Source: Dryocola sp031988645
GTDB lineage: Bacteria > Pseudomonadota > Gammaproteobacteria > Enterobacterales > Enterobacteriaceae
Reading direction: 5' to 3'
Length of the DNA: 64,000 nt
Assembly (NCBI RefSeq): GCF_051307045.1
Contig: NZ_CP150452.1
Location: 3,782,001 to 3,846,000, forward strand
Shown: in pieces, positions 58,185-64,000 of the stretch
How the letters are laid out: the number at the start of each line of letters is the position of its first letter
Numbering within the stretch: the stretch's first letter is position 1
Notes under the pieces: generated by a model
Told to the model about the DNA's origin: nothing
The model's database searches: none
The model's input: the letters and a program-made list of their open reading frames with translations, nothing else
Position numbers and translations under genes: made by a program

Positions 58185-58499
58185 TTACTGTGCGTCTGGT
58201 AATAAAGACAGAGCGTGATCCAGTACCTTATCGCCCTGCATGGAGCCGTACTGCATCATATCGATAGCCGCTACCGGCACGCCGTGCGGGGCAGCCGCGC
58301 TGGATAAACTCTGAAGCTGAAATTTGACCTGCGGGCCAAGCAAAATAACGTCGGCTTCGGTAATTATCTGGTCGAAATCAGATACCGGCACCGCCGTAAT
58401 TTCCACGGCAATATCGCGACTGGCGGCAGACTGTTTCATTTTTTCCACTAACATGCTGGTCGACATACCCGCAGCGCAGCATAAAAAGATTTTTTTCAT
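58185..58499 (-). CDS. PTS cellobiose/lactose-type subunit IIB
   Basis: The 104-residue protein has the phospho-Cys motif MKKIFLCCAAGMSTSMLVEK and LLGPQVKFQL of the family. It is the first gene of the operon IIB-glucosidase-IIC. I chose the ATG that places the Cys near residue 7-8. Upstream in-frame codons are unrelated. The 227 bases to the SDR gene hold the likely promoter and no gene. Confidence 0.92.
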   Translation of the reverse strand: MKKIFLCCAAGMSTSMLVEKMKQSAASRDIAVEITAVPVSDFDQIITEADVILLGPQVKFQLQSLSSAAAPHGVPVAAIDMMQYGSMQGDKVLDHALSLLPDAQ

Positions 58500-58726
58500 C
58501 GTTTCCCCTGGCATTCTTAGCGTGGTTATCCGCAACATGCGGCAAAATATATATTGCGGAGTGTGGGAAAAAGCGGCAAGTGAGGGGCAACACAGAATTG
58601 GTTTTAATGACTGGTACTTTTCGGCGGCTTATTGATACAACGCGTATTTAATGAGAATAAACAGCAGGATAGTGCTGTTACCGCCGGCAAAATAAAGGGC
58701 ATTCCGTCACCCTTTAATAGCCACTC

Positions 58727-59476
58727 TTATAAATTACCTACGCCGCCATCAATAAGTAATTCACTCCCGACCATAAAGGCGGATTCATCGGAGGCGAGAT
58801 ATACCGCGGCCTTTGCCAGCTCAAGCGTCGTGCCGAGGCGGCCAACGGGCACCAGAGCGTGGATATCTTTGCGCAAGGTCTCTTCAGAAACGCTCTTGCC
58901 CAGTTTACCCAGCGCCGGAGTTTCGGTGGGGCCAGGGCTTAAGCCGTTAACCCGGATGCCCTTTGGATGCAGCTCGCCGGAAAGCGTTCTGGCAAGGGAG
59001 AGGATCGCGGCTTTGCTGGCGGCATAAACGCTGCTCTGGGGCAGCCCAATATGCGCGCTTACCGAACCACAAAGGATAACCGAAGAGGGATTCGCCAGCA
59101 GCGGCAGCAAAGCCTGAATCAAAAAGAACGGGCCTTTCAGATTGGTGTTCATCAGCCTGTCGTAAGCGCTTTCGTCCCACTCCTGCAGCGGGCGATGCGT
59201 CACGTCCCCGGCGTTGATATACAGCACGTCCAGGCGCGGCCACAGCTGCGCAAGCTGCTCGCCGAGCGCCCGTTGCTGGCCGATGTCGCCCGCCTCGCTA
59301 TGAATGATATGTACATGACCAAGCGCTTCTTTAGCTGCCAGCAGGCCTGCTTCATTGCGCCCGGTAATCGCGACCGTCGCGCCTTCGGCCAGAAACTGCC
59401 TCGCCGTTTCAAAGCCGATACCGCTGGTGCCGCCGGTGATTAATGCATATTTACCTTCAAGTCTGCCCATCGTCAC
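58727..59476 (-). CDS. Short-chain dehydrogenase/reductase
   Basis: The 249-residue classical SDR has the cofactor motif ITGGTSGIGFETA, the NAG motif (INAGD), the catalytic Ser (ILCGSVSAHIG) and YxxxK in YAASKAA. It ends with FMVGSELLIDGG. A second ATG two codons in is as likely. It diverges from an HxlR regulator, a common pairing for redox-sensing control. The substrate is not known. Confidence 0.92.
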   Translation of the reverse strand: MTMGRLEGKYALITGGTSGIGFETARQFLAEGATVAITGRNEAGLLAAKEALGHVHIIHSEAGDIGQQRALGEQLAQLWPRLDVLYINAGDVTHRPLQEWDESAYDRLMNTNLKGPFFLIQALLPLLANPSSVILCGSVSAHIGLPQSSVYAASKAAILSLARTLSGELHPKGIRVNGLSPGPTETPALGKLGKSVSEETLRKDIHALVPVGRLGTTLELAKAAVYLASDESAFMVGSELLIDGGVGNL

Positions 59477-59593
59477 TACCTCATGTTTAGCTGGTCAGGG
59501 CATTATTTCCGCTATAGTATCTTTTGGATAGTAGGCACCATTTGCATACTAAAGAACCGAATGGGATGCATTAGCTAACCGCAGGGTAAAGTG

Positions 59594-59941
59594 ATGATAA
59601 AAAATTTTTCGGCAATACCAGCAGGCATTGCCTGCCCGATGGTGAGTTTTGTGAATCTGATATCCGGCAAATGGGCGATCCCCATTCTCTATAGAATGAT
59701 TGTGATAGATGAACCGGTGAGGTTTAGCGATTTACAGCGCGCGGTGCACCCCATCACGCAAAAAGAGCTTACAAAGCAGCTACGCCAGTTTGAATCACGC
59801 GGCCTGGTGACAAGGCAGGTGTTCGCCGAGGTGCCGCCGCGGGTGGAGTACCAGATAACGGAGCTAGGCAAATCGCTGCGCCCAACGCTGGATTCGCTGG
59901 CCGAGTGGATGCGGGATAATGGGGAAATGCTGGGGAATTGA
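59594..59941 (+). CDS. HxlR-family transcriptional regulator
   Basis: The 115-residue winged-helix protein has the family Cys near the N-terminus (AGIACPMVS), then SGKWAIPILYRM and RFSDLQRAV. HxlR proteins often sense electrophiles or oxidants through such a Cys. The ATG is preferred over the GTG one codon before because of AGGG spacing. It likely controls the divergent SDR gene. Confidence 0.9.
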   Translation: MIKNFSAIPAGIACPMVSFVNLISGKWAIPILYRMIVIDEPVRFSDLQRAVHPITQKELTKQLRQFESRGLVTRQVFAEVPPRVEYQITELGKSLRPTLDSLAEWMRDNGEMLGN

Positions 59942-60028
59942 GCAAGTATCATTGTGGCTTTAGTAGCTGACGCCTGTTTTAGAAAAATCAGGGACGCCAG
60001 CTAACTGCACTATATTAATGCGCCATTA

Positions 60029-60704
60029 TTACTTTTTAAGTAAACGGGGTAACTGATTATCCAGTTCCAGCAGGCAAGCATCCATATATTGCTGTGTAAC
60101 CTGAGTCACTTTAGCATAATTACTGGCTTCCCATTCGCTGAATGGCGCGGCCTCTTTGACAGGTGAGCAATCAGCAATGATGAAAGCAGAAAATGCGTTT
60201 CCGCCCTCAGGGCGTTTATAGAAGATAACCCGATATTGCAATTCGTAATCACTGTTTTGGGCACTTAAGTCTTTGTAGATAAGCGCCCAGCGAGCTGCGG
60301 CAATATATAAAGGTTGATCATACTGATGTCCCTTACCGTTTTCGCTCAGCCATTTAGTTACCCGCGCTTCAGCTTTGGGGAGAAAATAGGTTTTGGTCGG
60401 TTCCGGCATGCTATCAATACTTCTACCTTTATAACCTTCTTTATCAAAACCTTGTGAACTGACGCTTCCGCCTAATACGGCCGTTAGTACCTTAAGGCCC
60501 ATGCCGGATGCCAAATGAGCAGGCGACACAATTCTTAGTTTGGTATCGGCATAATTATTGTTATTTAAATCAGGTGGGGCAAATGTGCCAGATATTGCAA
60601 CTGAACTACCGTCAATGGCCCTTAACGGTAGTAGGTTTAGGGCCAGCACAGCCACTGAGCATCAAAGTACATATCAGGATTATTACTCCGGAATATTTTT
60701 TCAT
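60029..60704 (-). CDS. Lipoprotein of unknown function (frameshift in this sequence)
   Basis: I do not recognise this family. The ATG at 60704 starts a lipoprotein signal, MKKYSGVIILICTLMLSGC. After about 30 codons the frame breaks at 60617-60621, where GGCCC replaces GGCC; removing one C joins the signal peptide to the rest (AIDGSSVAISGTFAPPD). The corrected protein is about 224 residues. It is AT-richer than the core genes and lies at the edge of the CDI region. No domain is evident. Confidence 0.7.
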
Positions 60705-61220
60705 TTTTTCTCCTTGTCAAAACTTTCCATTTATTAGCGACATTCGATTAGTTAATTTTGTCTATGACATTTCATAAGTGAAAATGGTTTTTGAGAATAT
60801 AATAATGAAAGCGCAAATGCCATACTTATCAGTTGCGGAATATGAATTTTAGATCTTCGTCACACATATAATTCCTGACAAAATACATTCTTTTCATGAA
60901 TGTATATCAAAAGATTTATTTATTAAACGTATCGATATTAAAATAACCACAAAAATATATAAATGATATTTAACTATATTAAATCGCCTCTTATGACAAT
61001 GAGCAGCGATTCTTTAAGGTATTGATGCTGAGCGGCAGATAAAAATATCTTATTTACATTAGTTATCTATCATTATCTGAGTATTGCTCCCATCAGGAAT
61101 ATTTCTTATTTACAGTAAAATATTTTTTCGTTTTCAATGATTCCTATGACTTGCTTATAAGGTCTCGTCACGGGTGCGTTTGTCGTTACCCTTTCACCAG
61201 CAGGTCATTGCCCGCCTGCG
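60705..61220. other. AT-rich gap with no recognisable gene
   Basis: These 516 bases are clearly richer in A+T than the rest of the window. One small inverted repeat, ACATTC/GAATGT, is near 60883-60902. No gene, tRNA or insertion sequence end is visible. It marks the border of the SymE/CDI region. Confidence 0.6.
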
Positions 61221-61652
61221 ATGCTGCCATCCAGACCACCGCCGCGCATGGGATCATCACCAGGATTATTAGTACAAGTCGTCGGCGAACAGCCCAGCAT
61301 ATTATTCTCAGCTGAGAAAAATTCTAAGTCAGAAGTTGTTACAACTGAAGCCCCGTCGCTAAAAAAGCGCCGTTATACCGTGGGTTACATTCGCGACTGG
61401 AAGACCCCCAACAAAGCCACGTCCATCACGCTGAAGGGTGCATGGCTGGATGATGCGGGATTCAGGGCCGGCATACCACTGAAGGTGCGGGTGATACACG
61501 ACTGTCTGGTGCTCACCGCTCACGAGCCGCTCCCGGCTCCGCCGCCCGAGCCGGAGATCATGCAGATCCTGCGCAGGGTCTGTAAGTTCTCCGCCCGCAG
61601 GCAGAAGCAGGTCACGGAGCTTATCGAGGCGATCGGCAGGCCGCAGCGGTGA
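61221..61652 (+). CDS. SymE-like toxin-family protein
   Basis: The C-terminal 95 residues resemble SymE, an SOS-induced type I toxin of AbrB-like fold: RRYTVGYIRDWKTPNKATS, then ITLKGAWLDDAGFRAG and VIHDCLVLTAHEP. The first 45 residues are not family-like, and the start is uncertain; the real start may be an alternative codon near 61330. A SymR-type antisense RNA cannot be confirmed from sequence. It converges on the immunity gene. Confidence 0.75.
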   Translation: MLPSRPPPRMGSSPGLLVQVVGEQPSILFSAEKNSKSEVVTTEAPSLKKRRYTVGYIRDWKTPNKATSITLKGAWLDDAGFRAGIPLKVRVIHDCLVLTAHEPLPAPPPEPEIMQILRRVCKFSARRQKQVTELIEAIGRPQR

Positions 61653-61678
61653 GGCGCTAACTGACTGGTGTATAAAGT

Positions 61679-61706
61679 AAAATCCCAACCACTAGGGTTG
61701 GGATTT
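61679..61706. terminator. Two-way terminator between symE-like and immunity genes
   Basis: AAAATCCCAACC-ACTA-GGGTTGGGATTT is a strong hairpin flanked by A- and T-runs, between converging genes. Confidence 0.88.
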
Positions 61707-61712
61707 AAGAGA

Positions 61713-62117
61713 TCAATCTAATAATTCCCTACTAACATCACCAGTTTTATAAAATTCTTTAAATGCTTCTATAACCGAAGAAAATTCTTTAACTGTTGAT
61801 GCTTCTGAATATGGTTCACCAAGTATTAGTATAAAATCTCTGGAACCAGATTTATTACAAAATGTTCTGACATCTATATCACCATCATCCATGCTCGTTG
61901 CAAGTAATATCATGAAATTTCCACTATCAGAATATAGTGTCATATTGTAAGGCATATGGTTATCTTCTTGATCATTATCAAGAACCAATATCCCGTCATG
62001 GCTCTTCAATATATCTAAATAACTCATTATTTGAACTATTGATGGTTGCGCTATTAAAGGTAGCTGCACACGCTTACCATTGTCTAAATAATGCCCGCCC
62101 AGCTCAAAATTTATCAT
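61713..62117 (-). CDS. Candidate CDI immunity protein (Imm1-like)
   Basis: The 134-residue protein lies directly after the cdiA toxin end, with stop and start codons overlapping by one base (TAATG), as expected for a toxin-immunity pair. Its C-terminus, EAFKEFYKTGDVSRELLD, resembles the end of the Imm1 family, which often accompanies deaminase toxins. It is AT-rich, as is usual for immunity genes. The family call is from memory of the motif. Confidence 0.75.
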   Translation of the reverse strand: MINFELGGHYLDNGKRVQLPLIAQPSIVQIMSYLDILKSHDGILVLDNDQEDNHMPYNMTLYSDSGNFMILLATSMDDGDIDVRTFCNKSGSRDFILILGEPYSEASTVKEFSSVIEAFKEFYKTGDVSRELLD

Positions 62118-64000
62118 TATTTATTGATTTCCCTTATAGATTTCATGCCTGGCTCCCAGATGTACGTTTTAGGTAATCCTGTTTTATCATCAATAGCATT
62201 TATCGTGACTGATTTCGCACCGGAAGCTTGAGCAGCAGCAGCTATATCACCTCTGCAATAACTACAAACGTCTTTGCCTGCTACATTAATCGTCAGGTTA
62301 GCATCTTGAGTCTTACCTGCATTATAAGCCTGTTGTATAGCACCTATTTCAGCATGAGCATTAGCCATATTACTGTTTGGTAAAGGTAAATTATTTGTTT
62401 TTCCCTTCTCCACCAAGCTTTGCTCTTTAGATGTTACTCTGTCTGATATTAATGTAGGTTGATCTTTATTTGCCTGCTCTGCTGGTCTAGCAGTTTGGTT
62501 TGTATCTTTAAATTTTTGACCATTTACTTCCAGTTCTGCTGTTACTGTAGGTCTTATTCCTGCATTCTCTTTCACTGTGGAATTTTTACCAGCTAACGAA
62601 CCTTCGACAGCCTTTCCTGAACCAATACCGGCAACACCACCCACGATATACATCGCACCAAGCTGATAGCCTACCGCTGATTTGGCAGCCTCTTCACTCA
62701 TCCCGGTACGCATATACGCAGCAACCATACCGTTAAACAGTTCCTGCGTCTGCTTCGCTTCCGGGCCGGTGCCATTCAGCAACTGCTGTATCTGCTGATA
62801 GCCTGCCTGGCTTTCTTTTGTATTCTGATAGCCTAGGTTCTGATAGCTATCCTGTTTTTCCAGCGCATCCTGGCGTGCTGCCGTACAGGCTGAAGCACTG
62901 CCGTTCATACAGGCATCCACCAGGGTTTTACTGGTTTCCGCATCCTTACGGTTCAGCGCATCACGCTCCTGTTGTTCCTTCGGTGTCAGGCTCTGTTTGT
63001 GGTTCAGCTCCGTCTGGAGGCTCTTCTCCGTGCTGCTCAGATAGTTATTCTCAACCGCATTCTTCCCGGCCTGAGCGCCCGCTGTTGTGCCAGCAGAGTT
63101 TCCACCTGTCAGATTCCCCGCCAGCCCTGATGCCAGAGTTGCCAGGTTGCTGATCAGCTGCTTGTCACTTTCACTCAGCTCACTGTTGCTCTTACCCGGG
63201 AACATTTGATCTTTAATGGCTCGGGCAGCCAGTTCACCGCTCAACGCTCCTGCCGCACCAGCTGCGGCGCTGTTCCCCTGTAGTGAAGCGACAACGCCAC
63301 CCAGAACGGCATGGGCTATCAGCGCTTCATCATCGCTGAGACCGGAACGGTGTCCGATAATATTCGCCAGTTCCGGGGCCGATGCTCCAGCCAGAGCGCC
63401 AGCCAGGTTGCCACCACCAGCCAGAGCGGTCAGCGCTCCGGTCACTGCCTGAAGCCCGCGCTGAACCACGCCGCCCGTGCCATAGAATGACGAGGCGTTG
63501 TTGTACGCACGTTCCGCCACGGCGGCATCTGTGACTGGCTTCCCTTCCTTCGCCAGCTGCTGACGCGCTTCTTCCAGCGAATCCGGATCTTTTGCCGCTT
63601 TACGTCCGGCCAGATCGCCCTGTGTTCTTGCCACATCGGCAGCCTGAGAACCCACTTCACCGATCAGCTGAATTTCCTGCAGCCGTTTCTGCTCTTTCTC
63701 CTTGTCAAAGATTGGGCTGATGTTGTCGTTGGCGTGTTCTGTATCGCGGCTGAGGTCAGCGACATCCTGTTTCTGATTGTCCTTGTCACGGATGGTGATG
63801 GTGCCATCAGCGACAGCAGCCTGAGTTGTGCCTTCGGCATGGCCTTTATTACCGCCGCCTGCCAGCAGGGCATTCGCCGCATTACTCGCAAACTGCCCGG
63901 CGATGCTGCCGCCGGTATTGAAAGAGCCGCCCGTGTGCTGAGTTTTGAAATCCGCTTCATTATGGATATCGCTGAAGCCCAACGTCCCGGTATCAAGGTT
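62117..64000 (-). CDS. cdiA: CdiA C-terminal part with deaminase-like toxin (partial, runs off window)
   Basis: The frame is open to the right edge, so only about the last 628 residues are seen. The part nearest the edge is an Ala/Gly-rich pre-toxin region, ending in the VENN motif (codons 63044-63055) that marks the start of CdiA-CT in many species. After it come about 310 residues. The tip has HAE (near 62348-62356) and CSYC (62255-62266), the zinc and catalytic pattern of cytidine-deaminase-fold toxins. The target nucleic acid or nucleotide is not known. Confidence 0.85.
   Translation of the reverse strand, partial: NLDTGTLGFSDIHNEADFKTQHTGGSFNTGGSIAGQFASNAANALLAGGGNKGHAEGTTQAAVADGTITIRDKDNQKQDVADLSRDTEHANDNISPIFDKEKEQKRLQEIQLIGEVGSQAADVARTQGDLAGRKAAKDPDSLEEARQQLAKEGKPVTDAAVAERAYNNASSFYGTGGVVQRGLQAVTGALTALAGGGNLAGALAGASAPELANIIGHRSGLSDDEALIAHAVLGGVVASLQGNSAAAGAAGALSGELAARAIKDQMFPGKSNSELSESDKQLISNLATLASGLAGNLTGGNSAGTTAGAQAGKNAVENNYLSSTEKSLQTELNHKQSLTPKEQQERDALNRKDAETSKTLVDACMNGSASACTAARQDALEKQDSYQNLGYQNTKESQAGYQQIQQLLNGTGPEAKQTQELFNGMVAAYMRTGMSEEAAKSAVGYQLGAMYIVGGVAGIGSGKAVEGSLAGKNSTVKENAGIRPTVTAELEVNGQKFKDTNQTARPAEQANKDQPTLISDRVTSKEQSLVEKGKTNNLPLPNSNMANAHAEIGAIQQAYNAGKTQDANLTINVAGKDVCSYCRGDIAAAAQASGAKSVTINAIDDKTGLPKTYIWEPGMKSIREINK

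Noticed and set aside
62117..64000. Rhs or type VI secretion effector instead of CdiA
   Set aside because: No YD repeats or RVxxxxxxxxG-type Rhs core is seen; the VENN motif and Ala/Gly-rich pre-toxin region point to CdiA.

Overview
The window is chromosomal DNA from an enterobacterium (Enterobacteriaceae, GC-rich). From 1 to about 40,740 the gene order closely follows the E. coli 93-95 min region, read in reverse: purA-yjeT-hflCK-hflX-hfq-miaA-mutL-amiB-tsaE-nnr / queG-glyVXY-orn / rsgA-psd-mscM / epmA / frdABCD-ampC-blc / sugE / ecnBA-efp / epmB / yjeI-groEL-groES-fxsA / aspA-dcuA-cutA-dsbD-yjdC ... pheU. ampC follows frdD directly with an attenuator-like terminator and no ampR, as in E. 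coli and unlike Enterobacter cloacae or Citrobacter freundii. I cannot name the species safely.

Region by region: (a) 1-21,012 holds purine synthesis, membrane protease control (HflKC), ribosome rescue and GTPases (HflX, RsgA), RNA processing (Hfq, MiaA, QueG, Orn), mismatch repair, cell-wall amidase, phospholipid decarboxylation and a mechanosensitive channel. A compact DnaA-box/IHF locus resembling datA lies between queG and three tRNA-Gly genes. (b) 21,340-38,987 holds anaerobic fumarate respiration (frdABCD, with aspA and dcuA supplying fumarate and exchanging C4-dicarboxylates), AmpC, Blc, a guanidine-II riboswitch with its exporter, entericidins, EF-P with both lysylation enzymes (EpmA, EpmB), GroESL under a sigma32 promoter, and DsbD. 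(c) 38,990-46,590 is accessory: a LysE-type exporter with an AraC regulator, tRNA-Phe with a partial 3'-end duplicate, YghU, the Mn/Fe transporter SitABCD with Fur- and MntR-type operators, and a PAS-GGDEF protein. (d) 46,601-54,960 holds YghX and a catabolic cluster: RpiR regulator, KDPGal aldolase, KDGal kinase, SSS symporter, RidA, D-aminoacylase and a D-serine-dehydratase-like PLP enzyme. The set reads as a pathway for an N-acylated 2-amino-2-deoxy sugar acid. (e) 55,028-55,465 is a tandem array of 57-bp REP-type units. (f) 55,462-59,941 holds a cellobiose-type PTS/phospho-beta-glucosidase operon and a divergent SDR/HxlR pair. (g) 60,029-64,000 is AT-richer and contains a lipoprotein, a SymE-like gene and the 3' end of a cdiA gene with a deaminase toxin tip plus its immunity gene.

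The strongest hidden signal is in the sequence itself. Thirteen genes, including essential or near-essential ones (groEL, psd, efp), carry a single-base frameshift, and all thirteen fall exactly at a GGCC tetranucleotide (twelve gains, one loss). This pattern is best explained by systematic sequencing error at GGCC, possibly because of base modification, rather than by real gene loss. These genes are annotated as intact CDS interrupted in this sequence.
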